From assembly GCF_013409505.1 (NCBI RefSeq), contig NZ_JACCBN010000001.1, forward strand, positions 2,108,001-2,172,000: 64,000 bases of DNA, written 5' to 3'. This document shows positions 26,189 to 34,364 of the stretch, in pieces; within the stretch, counting starts at the first letter, position 1, and every line of letters begins with the position of its first letter. A program made the translations under genes and the position numbers. The notes under the pieces are model-generated. The model saw only the letters and a program-made list of their open reading frames with translations. It did no database searches and was not told where the DNA came from. Source of the stretch: Actinomycetospora corticicola. Its GTDB lineage: Bacteria > Actinomycetota > Actinomycetes > Mycobacteriales > Pseudonocardiaceae.

Positions 26189-26974
26189 GTGGATCTCGTC
26201 GCCCGTCTGCGCGCCGCGGGCTGCGTGTTCGCCGAGGAGGAGGCGGAGCTCCTGCGCGACGCGGACGAGTCGCAGGTCGCCCGCCGCGTCGCCGGCGAGC
26301 CGCTCGAGCACGTCCTGGGCTGGGCGGCGTTCCGTGGCCGGCGGTTCGTCGTCGCTCCGGGGGTGTTCGTCCCGCGCCACCGCAGCGAGCTGCTGGTCGA
26401 CCTCGCCGTCGCGCGGGCCTTCCCGGGCGCCGTCGTCGTCGACCTGTGCTGCGGGACGGGCGCGCTCGGCGCGGCGGTGGCGGGTGCCGTCAGCTCCGGC
26501 GACAGCAAGGCGTCACCGCCTGCGTCCAGTGACAGCAGCGCCACACCGTCGATCGAGCTGCACGCCGTCGATGCCGACCCGGCGGCCGTCGCGTGCGCCC
26601 GGCGCAACGTCCCGGGCGCCGTGTACGAGGGCGACCTCGACGCGCCCCTCCCACCGTCGCTGCGCGGTCGCGTCGACGTCCTGCTCGCCTCGCCGCCGTA
26701 CGTCCCGACCGCCGAGATCGCGCGCATGCCCCCCGAGGCCCGGGAGCACGAGCCGCTCGGCACGCTCGACGGCGGCCCCGACGGGCTCGCCCTCGCCCGT
26801 CGCATCGCCGCTCTCGCGCCGGGCTGGCTCGCGCCGGGCGGCGCGCTGCTCGTGGAGTGCGCCACGCACCAGGGGCCGGACCTCGCCGCCGCCGTGCGGG
26901 ACTACGGGCTGGCCGCCACCGTGCACGGCGACGACGACGCCACCACCGTGGAGGGCCGATGGCCGACGCACTGA
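26189..26974 (+). CDS. PrmC-related protein N5-glutamine methyltransferase
   Basis: SAM-dependent methyltransferase of the PrmC/HemK-related group (an actinobacterial PrmC-like subfamily distinct from true PrmC), 261 residues. A helical N-terminus with RRVAGEPLEHVLGWAAFRG precedes the SAM motif VVDLCCGTGALGAAVA and the substrate motif LLASPPYVPTAEI (NPPY-like). An unusual Ser/Ala insert (about residues 98-121, SSGDSKASPPASSDSSATPS) lies between the SAM motif and LHAVDADPAA and is encoded by an imperfect direct repeat. It overlaps the downstream patatin gene by 16 bp, so the two are probably co-translated. Confidence 0.87.
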   Translation: MDLVARLRAAGCVFAEEEAELLRDADESQVARRVAGEPLEHVLGWAAFRGRRFVVAPGVFVPRHRSELLVDLAVARAFPGAVVVDLCCGTGALGAAVAGAVSSGDSKASPPASSDSSATPSIELHAVDADPAAVACARRNVPGAVYEGDLDAPLPPSLRGRVDVLLASPPYVPTAEIARMPPEAREHEPLGTLDGGPDGLALARRIAALAPGWLAPGGALLVECATHQGPDLAAAVRDYGLAATVHGDDDATTVEGRWPTH

Positions 26975-27939
26975 CCGTGCTGACCCGTCGTCGGGAGACG
27001 CAGCGGAGCGGACCTCGACCCGATGAGCGGGAGACGCAGCGGAGCGGAGCTCGACCCGGGCATCGTCGGGAAGGACTTCCCGACGACGGGGCGAGGATCG
27101 CGCTGGTCGTCGAGGGCGGCGGGAGCCGCGCGACGTACTCGGCGGGCATGGCCGCGGCGCTGGAGGACCAGGGGTTCGGCGGGTGCTTCGACGCGGTCTA
27201 CGGGGTGTCGGCGGGGTCGCTGAACGCCGCGTGGTTCACCGCGGGCCTGGCGCGCGAGGCGATGGCGCCGTGGGTCGACCGGTCGGTGATGCGCTCGACG
27301 ATCAGCCCGCGCCGGATGCTGCGCGGCGGGCCGGTCGTCGACCTCGCGCACCTCGTCGAGCAGGTCTACGTCCACGAGTTCCCGATGCCGTTCGACCGGG
27401 TGCTCGCCGGCCCGTTCCACCCGATGGCCACCGACGCGATCACCGGCGCCTCCACCGACCTGCGTCCGCTGCTCACGACGCCGGACGACGTCCCCCGGGC
27501 GCTCCGCGCGAGCTCCACGCTGCCGGTCCTGGCCGGGCCGCCCGTGCCCCTGCAGGGGCGGCGCTTCGTCGACGGCGGGCTCGCCGAGCCGGTCGCGGTG
27601 CACACCGCGCTGGCGGCCGGGATCACGCACCTGGTCGTCCTGCGCACCCACGCCGCCGCGCACGTCCCGGTCGAGCCGCCGAGCGTGGTCGACGCCGTCG
27701 TCCGGTGCTGGCTGCGCCGCCACGCGCCGGGCGTCCTCGGTCCCTGGCGCGACCGGGTCGCGGAGGCCGCCCGCACCGAGGCCGTGCTCGACGGTCTCGG
27801 CGACCACGTCCTGCAGATCCGGCCTCCGGCCGACGCACCCGCCGTCTCGCGCACGTCGACCGACCTCGGTCTGCTCGGCGAGGCGCTCCAGGTGGGCTAC
27901 GCCCAGGTGAGCACTAAGTGGGGCTATAGCGCTCTCTAG
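26959..27939 (+). CDS. Patatin-like phospholipase, ends built from dispersed repeats
   Basis: Patatin/RssA-type acyl hydrolase, 326 residues. The catalytic core starts at about residue 47: oxyanion loop VVEGGGSRATYSAG, nucleophile GVSAGSLNAAWF (Ser-Asp dyad), and aspartate in FVDGGLAEPVAVH. The first 45 residues (MADALTVLTRR, then ETQRSGPRP, ETQRSGARP and GLPDDGAR) are not patatin sequence but translated copies of repeats at 26984-27090. The last 11 residues (QVSTKWGYSAL) are translated from the GTGAGCAC repeat at 27904. The true start could be internal, e.g. upstream of ARIALVVEGGG. Overlaps the PrmC-like gene at its start and the XRE regulator at its end. Confidence 0.85.
   Translation: MADALTVLTRRRETQRSGPRPDERETQRSGARPGHRREGLPDDGARIALVVEGGGSRATYSAGMAAALEDQGFGGCFDAVYGVSAGSLNAAWFTAGLAREAMAPWVDRSVMRSTISPRRMLRGGPVVDLAHLVEQVYVHEFPMPFDRVLAGPFHPMATDAITGASTDLRPLLTTPDDVPRALRASSTLPVLAGPPVPLQGRRFVDGGLAEPVAVHTALAAGITHLVVLRTHAAAHVPVEPPSVVDAVVRCWLRRHAPGVLGPWRDRVAEAARTEAVLDGLGDHVLQIRPPADAPAVSRTSTDLGLLGEALQVGYAQVSTKWGYSAL
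26993..27060. repeat. Two direct copies of an in-frame coding repeat (ETQRSGxRP)
   Basis: GGGAGACGCAGCGGAGCGGA plus CTCGACCCG occurs at 26993-27022 and, with one change, at 27029-27058. A third copy with 25 of 27 positions identical lies at 45794-45820 in an unrelated kinase gene. All are read in the same frame. Confidence 0.8.
27063..27086. repeat. Inverted repeat made of the dispersed motif
   Basis: TCGTCGGGAAG (27063-27073) faces CTTCCCGACGA (27076-27086) across 2 nt, inside the 5' end of the patatin gene. Confidence 0.75.
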
Positions 27940-27946
27940 TGCTCAC
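27904..27946. repeat. GTGAGCAC-type inverted repeat, copy 2, partly decayed
   Basis: Bases 27904-27929 are identical to 24905-24930. The right arm is degenerate, leaving a 10-bp stem GTGAGCACTA (27907-27916) with TAGTGCTCAC (27937-27946). It supplies the 3' ends of both convergent genes, whose stop codons lie inside it. Confidence 0.8.
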
Positions 27947-28750
27947 GAGGCGCAGCCACAACGCCCGCTCCGTCGGCGAGTCCGGCTCCACCGTGTAGAC
28001 CACGAGCCGCTGCTCCGGATCGTGCGGCACCGACACCGCCTCGATCCCGAACTCGAGCCGACCCGCCGTCGGGTGGTCGACGAGCTTCACGACCGACGTG
28101 CGGTCGGCGACCCCGCGGTCGTCCCACCAGCGCGCCACGTCGGGGTCGGCGGCGCGCAGCTCGTCCACGAGGGCCTGCAGTCGCCGGTCGCGGGGGTGTC
28201 GGCCGACCTCGTAGCGCAGCGAGCCCACCGCTGCGCTCGCGAAGTCCGCCCAGTTCACGATCCGCGCCCGCGCGTCGGGGTCGAGGAAGAGCCACCGGAC
28301 GAACGAGTCGCCGGGTCGCAGGTCCACGCCCAGCACCGGTGTCAGCAGGGGGCCGGTGGCGAGGACCTCGCCCCGCCGTCCCAGCAGCAGGGTCGGGACG
28401 TGCGCGAGCGCGGTCATCAGCCGCAGCAGGCCGGGATCGGGGCGCTGCGGCGCCTCCCACCCGCCGCCCCGACGACGGGCCGGGGCGGCCAGGTCGCGCA
28501 GGTGCGCGTGCTCCACCTCGTCGAGCCGCAGCGCCCGGGCGAGCGCGTCGACCACGTCGTCGGGAAGCGTCCGTTGGCGCCCCTGCTCGACGCGGCTGTA
28601 GTGGTCGGCGCTGAGCCCGACCAGCACGGCGAGCTCCTCCTTGCGCAGCCCCGGCACACGCCGCGGGCCGGGGAAGGGGGTGACGCCGGCCTGCGCGGGG
28701 GTCAGCCGGTCGCGCCGGGACCGCAGGAAGGCACCGAGCTCGGAGGGCAC
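27914..28750 (-). CDS. XRE-family regulator with MmyB-like ligand-binding domain
   Basis: Transcriptional regulator of 278 residues. N-terminal helix-turn-helix (about 1-75: FLRSRRDRLTPAQAG, VPGLRKEELAVLVGLSADHY, SRVEQGRQRTLPDDVVDALA) followed by an MmyB-type PAS-like domain (FVRWLFLDPDARARIVNWAD, ADPDVARWWDDRGV, RLEFGIEAVSVPHDPEQRLV). Such regulators commonly control a neighbouring SDR or oxidoreductase; here the divergent SDR at 28838 fits. GTG 28750 is chosen because TAGGGT lies 7 nt upstream; an in-frame ATG at 28792 would add 14 residues. The C-terminal VSTRERYSPT is encoded within the terminator-like repeat and overlaps the patatin gene by 26 bp. Confidence 0.88.
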   Translation of the reverse strand: MPSELGAFLRSRRDRLTPAQAGVTPFPGPRRVPGLRKEELAVLVGLSADHYSRVEQGRQRTLPDDVVDALARALRLDEVEHAHLRDLAAPARRRGGGWEAPQRPDPGLLRLMTALAHVPTLLLGRRGEVLATGPLLTPVLGVDLRPGDSFVRWLFLDPDARARIVNWADFASAAVGSLRYEVGRHPRDRRLQALVDELRAADPDVARWWDDRGVADRTSVVKLVDHPTAGRLEFGIEAVSVPHDPEQRLVVYTVEPDSPTERALWLRLVSTRERYSPT

Positions 28751-28757
28751 GGGGTCG

Positions 28758-28763
28758 ACCCTA
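28758..28763 (-). promoter_or_regulatory. -10 hexamer of the XRE regulator
   Basis: TAGGGT ends 7 nt before GTG 28750 and decides between this start and ATG 28792. Confidence 0.45.
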
Positions 28764-28837
28764 CGGAGGCGCCGCACGCCGAACGTGGTCATCGGATGCC
28801 CTGGCTGCGTCCCGACGACGGGTGTGGTCTCGTCGCC

Positions 28838-29569
28838 ATGACCCGCCACGCCCTCGTCACCGGCTCCACCAGCGGCATCGGCGCCGCCACCGCCCGCGCC
28901 CTCACCGCGGCCGGCCTGCGCGTCCTCGTCACCGGTCGTGACACGACCCGCGGCGACGCCCTCGCCGCCGAGCTCGGCACGACCTTCCTGCCCTCCGACC
29001 TCACGGGCTCCCCCGACGACCTGCGCACCTTCGCGGCCGCCGCGACCGACGCCCTCGACGGCCACGTCGACGTGCTCGTGCACAACGCGGCGCTCTGCCC
29101 GCCGGTCGACACCCCGTCGCTCTCCGACGCCGACCTCGAGGCGACGCTCGCGGTCAACGTCCGGGCCCCGCACGTGCTCACCGCCGCCCTCGCGCCGGCG
29201 ATGGCCGAGCGGGGCGAGGGCGCCATCGTGGTCGTCGGCTCGTGGATGGCCCACGTCGGGCACCCGTTCGTCGGCCTCTACTCGGCCACGAAGGCCGCCG
29301 AGATCCAGCTGGCCCGCAGCTGGGCGGCCGAGTTCGGGCCGCGCGGCGTGCGGGTCAACACCGTCTCCCCCGGCGCCACCCGCACCCCGATCAACGCCGC
29401 CGAGGACGAGGTGGTCGTCGCGATGACCGCCCGCACACCCGCCGGGCGCCCGGGGACGCCCGACGAGGTCGCCGGCGCCGTCACCTGGCTGCTCTCCGAC
29501 GCCGCCGGCTACCTCCACGGCGCCGAGATCGCCGTCGACGGCGGGATCACCGGGTGTGCGCGCTCCTGA
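28838..29569 (+). CDS. Short-chain dehydrogenase/reductase
   Basis: Classical SDR of 243 residues using NAD(P)H; substrate unknown. Cofactor motif VTGSTSGIGAATARAL, HNAAL (NNAG equivalent), catalytic serine in VVGSWMAHVG, YSATK catalytic Tyr/Lys, and C-terminal HGAEIAVDGGITG are all present. ATG 28838 is 7 nt after TGGTCT, a weaker leaderless-type start. Divergent from the XRE/MmyB regulator, its likely controller. It ends 15 bp before the SARP regulator on the opposite strand, leaving no room for a separate terminator. Confidence 0.92.
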   Translation: MTRHALVTGSTSGIGAATARALTAAGLRVLVTGRDTTRGDALAAELGTTFLPSDLTGSPDDLRTFAAAATDALDGHVDVLVHNAALCPPVDTPSLSDADLEATLAVNVRAPHVLTAALAPAMAERGEGAIVVVGSWMAHVGHPFVGLYSATKAAEIQLARSWAAEFGPRGVRVNTVSPGATRTPINAAEDEVVVAMTARTPAGRPGTPDEVAGAVTWLLSDAAGYLHGAEIAVDGGITGCARS

Positions 29570-29584
29570 GCGCCCTCCCTGCGG

Positions 29585-31441
29585 TCAGCTCCGCATCAGG
29601 ACGGCGAGGTGGTCGGCGACCGGGCCGAACGTCAGCAGCCCCGAGTTCGCGCCGGCCACCTCCCCGATCGCCGGGGTGAGCGCCTCGACCGCCCGCCGCA
29701 CCAGGTCCCGGTCCCCCACAGCCAGTCCTGCGTGGCCGGCCAGCACCCACAGCGCGTCCGCGACGTGGCCGGGCGGTGGGTCGGGCAGGTCGGCTCGACG
29801 GTGCCGGATTTCCTGGCCCTCGGCGCACGCAGTGACGCATTGCCTGCACGCCCACGCGCGCACCCAGGGTGCGTAGGGCCCGGCGTCGGGAAGGTCGCCC
29901 GGCGGGTCGCCCCGCTGCAGCCGCAGCCCGGCGAGGGCCAGCGCCGGGAGGCCGTTCCCGACGCCGGGCATGCCCGCCTCCGCGAGTCGGCCGGCGGTCG
30001 CGCGGTGGTCCTCCTCGCGGCCGGCCCGCATCGCGGCGAACCCCTCGAGCAGCACCGCGACCCCGGGGCTCTCGTGGCGCTCCCCGAGCCGGGCGAGGAC
30101 CTCGGCGTGACCCGCCGCGGCGTCGAGGTCCCCCAGCCCCGACCGGGCCTGCAGCAGCACCAGGTGGCCGAGGATCTCCGACGTGGGATCCTCGCCGCGG
30201 ACCGCGAGGTCGACGATCTCGGTGCCGAGCGCCACCCGCTCCGGCGCACTGCCGGGGCGGTGGAAGGCCTGCACGACCCTCCCGGCCAGGGCGTGGCGCA
30301 GGACCGTCGGGTCGCCGAGGTCGCGCGCGAGCCCCTCCGCGGCGACCGCCGCCGCGGGGCCGCGATCCCCCGGCAGCCCGCGGGTCTCGAGGGCGATCGT
30401 CGCGAGGAGGCGGGCGCGCGACGCGGGGCCCGGCGACCCGACCGCGAGGCACCACTCGGCGGCACGCACCAGCACCGCGGACGACGCCGGGTCGTCGGAG
30501 CGGGTCCACACGCTCGGGACGTCGTAGCCCCCGAGCAGCCGGGCGGTCAGGGACGGGTCGCCCAGGCGCTGTGCCTCGGCCACCGCGTCCGCGTGCCGGC
30601 GCAGGGCGGTGACCGGCCCGCCGCCGTGGACGGCGAGGGTCCGCAGCAGCGGGGTCGTGGACTCGAGGGTCGCCCGGGTGCCGAGTCCGGACACCGCGGA
30701 CCACAGGTCGGCGTCCGTGCGCTCCAGGCGCGGGGACCGCTGCAGGACGTCGGTCTCCAGCGCGGCGAGGGCGGCACCCGGGTCGAGGCCCAGCTCGTCG
30801 GCGAGCCGGGTGCGCGCCCGGCGCAGCACGGCGAGCGCGTCGCCCTCCCGTCGGGTGCGGTAGAGCGCGAGGGCCAGGAGCCGCCACCCCTCCTCCCGCC
30901 ACGGGTGCTCGGTGGTGTGCGCGTCGAGGTCGGCGACGGCCTCCGCCGGCCGGCCCTCGTCGAGCCGGACCTGCGCGAGGCGTTCGACCGTGTCCAGGCG
31001 CAGTGCGGTCAGGCGGGCCCGCTCCCCCTCGGCCCACGGCGCCCCGGTCAGGTCGGCGTAGGCCGGTCCGCGCCACAGCGCGAGGGCGGCCGCGGGGTCG
31101 GAACGGGCCAGGTCCTCGAAGCGCTCCGCGTCCACCGGCAGCTCCAGCGCATAGCCGGGCCCGCGGGTGACGATCGAGGTCGGGGGCGTCCGCGGCGGCC
31201 GGTCCGGCTCCAGGGCCGCGCGCAGGGCGGCGACGAAGGTCCGTACCGAGCCGGCCGGGCGCGACGGCAGGTCGCCGTCGGGCCAGAGGTCGTCGATCAC
31301 CGTCGCGAGCGGCACGGTCCGGCCGCGGGCGACGGCGAGGCGGGCGAGAACTGCCCGGTGCCTCGGGCCGGGCAGCGTGACCGGGACGGCCCCGTCGACG
31401 GCGTCGACCGGTCCGAGCACGCGTACTGATCGGTTGCTCAT
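29585..31441 (-). CDS. SARP-type regulator (BTAD domain)
   Basis: Regulator of 618 residues in the SARP/AfsR-like group. An OmpR-type winged-helix domain (VRVLGPVDAVDGAVPVTLPG, RTVPLATVIDDLWPDG, VRTFVAALRAAL, VTRGPGYALEL; about 1-95) is followed by a bacterial transcriptional activation domain (AERFEDLARSDPAAAL, EHPWREEGWRLLALALYR, ADELGLDPGAAL) and a long alpha-helical, probably TPR-like, C-terminal region. No NB-ARC P-loop is visible, unlike full AfsR. No biosynthetic cluster is nearby. It is divergent from the hydrolase at 31465 with only 23 bp between starts, so that gene is the obvious target candidate. Confidence 0.88.
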   Translation of the reverse strand: MSNRSVRVLGPVDAVDGAVPVTLPGPRHRAVLARLAVARGRTVPLATVIDDLWPDGDLPSRPAGSVRTFVAALRAALEPDRPPRTPPTSIVTRGPGYALELPVDAERFEDLARSDPAAALALWRGPAYADLTGAPWAEGERARLTALRLDTVERLAQVRLDEGRPAEAVADLDAHTTEHPWREEGWRLLALALYRTRREGDALAVLRRARTRLADELGLDPGAALAALETDVLQRSPRLERTDADLWSAVSGLGTRATLESTTPLLRTLAVHGGGPVTALRRHADAVAEAQRLGDPSLTARLLGGYDVPSVWTRSDDPASSAVLVRAAEWCLAVGSPGPASRARLLATIALETRGLPGDRGPAAAVAAEGLARDLGDPTVLRHALAGRVVQAFHRPGSAPERVALGTEIVDLAVRGEDPTSEILGHLVLLQARSGLGDLDAAAGHAEVLARLGERHESPGVAVLLEGFAAMRAGREEDHRATAGRLAEAGMPGVGNGLPALALAGLRLQRGDPPGDLPDAGPYAPWVRAWACRQCVTACAEGQEIRHRRADLPDPPPGHVADALWVLAGHAGLAVGDRDLVRRAVEALTPAIGEVAGANSGLLTFGPVADHLAVLMRS

Positions 31442-31464
31442 CGCCCCGGCCCAGGCTCGTCGTC

Positions 31465-32340
31465 ATGACCTCCACGACCCACCGCGTCCCGGGCGTCGAC
31501 GGCGTCGAGCTGCACGTCGCGGTCGACGGACCCGCCGACGCGCCCGCCGTCGTGCTGCTGCACGGCTTCCCCCAGACCCACCTGATGTGGCGGCACGTCG
31601 CCGCCGACCTCGCGGCCGACCACCGCGTGATCCGCCCCGACCTCCGCGGCTACGGGGCCTCCGACAAGCCGGTCGACACCGGGGGGACCTACGCCAAACG
31701 CACGATGGCGGCCGACGTCGTCGCCGTCGCGCGGCACCTCGGGGTGGAGCGGTTCGCGCTCGCCGGGCACGACCGCGGGGCCCTCGTCGCGATCCGCGCG
31801 GGCCTCGACCACCCCGACGCGATCAGCCACCTCACCATTCTGGACGTCCTGCCGGTGCCCGAGATGTGGGACGTCCTGCACGGCGTCGACGCCGCCGTCG
31901 CGTTCCACCTCTACCTCATGGCCCAGCCGCCCGGGCTCCCGGAGGCGATGATCGCCGGCGCCCCCGACGCGTTCTTCGGCTTCTTCCTCGATGCCTGGGG
32001 CGGCAGCTTCCCCGACGACGTCCGGGCCGAGTACCTGCGCGCCTCCCGCGGGGCGGTGCCCTCGATCGTCGCCGACTACCGGGCGTCGGCGACCGTCGAC
32101 CTCGAGCTCGACCGCGCCTCCCGTGCGGCCGGTGAGCAGCTGGCCATGCCGGTGACGGTGGTCCAGCAGGACTGGGGCGCGGCACTCGGCTTCGACGCCG
32201 CCGCCCTCTGGAAGCCGTGGGCGCCCGACCTCACCCACCGCACGCTCGACGCCGGCCACTTCATGGCCGAGACGGCGCCCGAGGAGATCGTCGCCCTGCT
32301 CAGGCGGCCGGCTGCTCCGTCGTCGACCAGAGCTCGGTGA
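31465..32340 (+). CDS. Alpha/beta hydrolase, haloacetate dehalogenase/epoxide hydrolase type
   Basis: Cytosolic hydrolase of 291 residues. VVLLHGFPQTHLMW gives the oxyanion hole and ALAGHDRGALV carries an aspartate nucleophile (GHDRG), as in haloacetate dehalogenases and epoxide hydrolases rather than serine esterases. RPDLRGYGASDKP and the late LDAGHFMAE histidine fit. ATG 31465 is 7 nt after CAGGCT. Divergent from the SARP regulator. Its 3' end overlaps the heme oxygenase gene on the other strand by 41 bp; the C-terminal [10 protein letters not shown] is antisense to that gene's end. Confidence 0.9.
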   Translation: MTSTTHRVPGVDGVELHVAVDGPADAPAVVLLHGFPQTHLMWRHVAADLAADHRVIRPDLRGYGASDKPVDTGGTYAKRTMAADVVAVARHLGVERFALAGHDRGALVAIRAGLDHPDAISHLTILDVLPVPEMWDVLHGVDAAVAFHLYLMAQPPGLPEAMIAGAPDAFFGFFLDAWGGSFPDDVRAEYLRASRGAVPSIVADYRASATVDLELDRASRAAGEQLAMPVTVVQQDWGAALGFDAAALWKPWAPDLTHRTLDAGHFMAETAPEEIVALLRRPAAPSSTRAR

Positions 32341-32941
32341 GCATCGCGATGTTCAGCTCGAAGGCGTGCTCCACCTCCGCGACCACCCGCGCCCGCTCGA
32401 CCTCGTCCCACGGGGCGGCGTCGAGCAGCGCGCGGTAGCGGTCGCGGAAGCGCGGGGTCGAGCCGAGCCCGGAGAAGTCGTAGAACGCGGTGCCGCCGCC
32501 GGTGACGCCGTAGACCCGGGGCAGGAGGCCGCGGATCGCCTGCCCGCCGGCGATGTCGCCGAGGTACCGCGTGTAGTGGTGGGCGACGAAGCCTTCTGCC
32601 CAGCCGTCGGTGGCCTCGATCGCGTCGACGTAGCGCTCGGTGGCGGGCAGGGCGGTGAGCTCGTCCAGCCCGTAGAAGCGGATGTCCTCGGCGAGCCGCG
32701 GGACCCGCCGCAGCTCCTCGGTGACGAAGGGGCCCGCCACCGGGTCGTCGGCGAACCGGTCGGACGCCGCCTCGAGGGCCTGGTAGACGAACCAGTACTG
32801 CTCGACGAGCCGGGCGTAGTCGGCCACCCGCAGGAGCCCGTCGAACAGCGCCCCCATGAACGGCGAGTGGTTCGCGCGCTCGTGGACCGCCAGCGTCGAG
32901 CGGCGCACGGTCTGGTGGAACGGGATCGCGGTCTCGGACAT
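32300..32941 (-). CDS. Heme oxygenase (biliverdin-producing)
   Basis: Heme-degrading enzyme of the HO-1/HmuO fold, 213 residues, releasing iron, CO and biliverdin. The proximal heme ligand is probably His20 in STLAVHERANH. The distal-helix signature HHYTRYLGDIAGGQAIRG with its glycine-rich kink is clear, as is the C-terminal AFELNIAML. ATG 32941 follows GGAGG at 7 nt. It is followed on the + side only by the antiparallel hydrolase overlap. No heme-uptake genes flank it. Iron regulation would be expected but no operator is recognised. Confidence 0.95.
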   Translation of the reverse strand: MSETAIPFHQTVRRSTLAVHERANHSPFMGALFDGLLRVADYARLVEQYWFVYQALEAASDRFADDPVAGPFVTEELRRVPRLAEDIRFYGLDELTALPATERYVDAIEATDGWAEGFVAHHYTRYLGDIAGGQAIRGLLPRVYGVTGGGTAFYDFSGLGSTPRFRDRYRALLDAAPWDEVERARVVAEVEHAFELNIAMLTELWSTTEQPAA

Positions 32942-33011
32942 CCGGCGGCCTCCGGGGGTGAGCGGACCTGCTCCGGCGAACCCTAGGCACGATCGCGAGG
33001 TGAGGGAACCC

Positions 33012-33842
33012 TTACCTCGGCAGCACCGCCGAGTAGCCGCGGGCGGTCAGCCACGGGAGCAGCTGCTCCACGGCGGCGACCGTCTGCGCCCGCGGTCCCC
33101 CGCCGTCGTGCAGGAGGACCACCGAGCCCGGCTTCACCCGCTGCTCGACGCGCTGCACGATCGCGGCCGTCCCCGGCAGCGTCCAGTCCAGCGGGTCGAC
33201 GTCCCAGCCGAGGGCCCGCATGCCGTCGGTCGCCGACATCCGGATCAGCGCCGGCGACCAGCGGCCCTCCGGGGCCCGGAAGTAGTCGACGTCCGCGCCG
33301 CTCGAGACGTCCCGGAGCAGGTCGCGGCTCGCCCGCAGCTGCCGGTTCATGACGTCGGGGCTGCGCACGCCGATGCCCGGGTCGTGGGTGATCGTGTGGT
33401 TGCAGAGGCGGTGGCCCTCGGCCACCACGCGGCGGACGAGGTCGGGGTGGGCCTGCGCCTGCCGCCCCACCATGCAGAAGGTGGCGCGCATCCCGTGCTC
33501 GGCGAGCAGGTCGAGGATGCGCGGCGTGGACGCCGGGTCGGGCCCGTCGTCGAAGGTGAGGGCGACCGCCTTCCCCGCGCCACCCGTCGTCGTGAGCAGG
33601 GTGGGGCTGATCGTCGGGCGTTCCGGCGACAGCGGCAGGACGGCGGGGGCGGTCGCCACCGGCAGCTCGACGACGGGTCCGGCGGCGAGGTTCGTGGCCG
33701 GGGCGCGGTCGACGAGCACCAGCGCGGTGACCCCGGCGAACAGGCCGACGATCGTGAGGAGCCCCGCCCACCGGTAGATGTACGGGGGACGCACGATCTG
33801 GCGCAGGATCACGCGCCGTCGCCGGGTCAGAACCGCCACCAT
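33012..33842 (-). CDS. Polysaccharide deacetylase (NodB domain), membrane-anchored
   Basis: Predicted extracytoplasmic carbohydrate esterase family 4 deacetylase acting on peptidoglycan or another polymer, 276 residues. A basic start and one transmembrane helix (about 23-43, WAGLLTIVGLFAGVTALVLV) precede a linker and NodB domain. Motif 1 is VALTFDDGPDP (metal Asp), motif 2 CNHTITHDPG (metal His pair), motif 3 DYFRAPEGRW, motif 4 LGWDVDPLDW and motif 5 VVLLHDGGG. All catalytic residues are retained. ATG 33842 is preferred over GTG 33875 because GGATGGGG precedes it. Confidence 0.92.
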   Translation of the reverse strand: MVAVLTRRRRVILRQIVRPPYIYRWAGLLTIVGLFAGVTALVLVDRAPATNLAAGPVVELPVATAPAVLPLSPERPTISPTLLTTTGGAGKAVALTFDDGPDPASTPRILDLLAEHGMRATFCMVGRQAQAHPDLVRRVVAEGHRLCNHTITHDPGIGVRSPDVMNRQLRASRDLLRDVSSGADVDYFRAPEGRWSPALIRMSATDGMRALGWDVDPLDWTLPGTAAIVQRVEQRVKPGSVVLLHDGGGPRAQTVAAVEQLLPWLTARGYSAVLPR

Positions 33843-33945
33843 CGCCCCATCCGTCACACGGGTAACAGAGGCCACACGATAGGGCTGGCGCGTCGTGCTG
33901 CCGCGCGACGCGCCGAGAAACTCTCGACCTCAGATCGAGGTCTGC

Positions 33946-34311
33946 TCAGGACGGGTCGCGACGCGCCTCGTCCCGCTCCTCGCGGGCGGTGTCGCGCTCC
34001 CGGCGGGCGGTGTCCCGCTCCTCCCGTGCCTCGTCGCGCTCGCCCCGGGCGGCGTCGAGCGAGGCGCGCAGGTCGAGGATCTCGGAGGCGCTGGCCAGCG
34101 TGTGCCCGTCGTCGGCGAGGGCGCGCAGGGCGGCGATCCGGTCGAGCTGGTTGCGGGAGTACCGCCGGTGCCCGCCGTCGGAGCGGGCGGGGCTGATCAG
34201 TCCGGCGGTGTCGAGGCTCCGGAGGAACGCGGGCGGCACCCCGAGCAGTTCCGCGGCCTGCCCCATCCCGTAGGTGGGGTGGTCGGGGTCGTCGAGCCGG
34301 TCGAGCGCCAC
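33946..34311 (-). CDS. MerR-family regulator with coiled-coil tail (Hsp20-linked)
   Basis: Regulator of 121 residues. The N-terminal winged HTH (TYGMGQAAELLGVPPAFLRS, LDTAGLISPARSDGGHRRYS) is typical of HspR-like MerR proteins. It is followed by a dimerisation helix and a tail of heptads (EERDTARRERDTAREERDEA) that should form a charged coiled coil. There is no metal-binding or effector domain. GTG 34311 has GGAGG 8 nt upstream and excludes the low-quality extension up to 34413. The gene lies just downstream of the Hsp20 gene on the same strand, implying control of that chaperone. Confidence 0.85.
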   Translation of the reverse strand: MALDRLDDPDHPTYGMGQAAELLGVPPAFLRSLDTAGLISPARSDGGHRRYSRNQLDRIAALRALADDGHTLASASEILDLRASLDAARGERDEAREERDTARRERDTAREERDEARRDPS

Positions 34312-34364
34312 GGGGTGATCCTCCCCCGCCGCCGACGCTCGCGCCCGGACGCGGACACGCCGGA

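Noticed and set aside
29585..31441. SARP regulator as marker of an antibiotic cluster
   Set aside because: No polyketide, peptide synthetase or terpene genes lie in the window.
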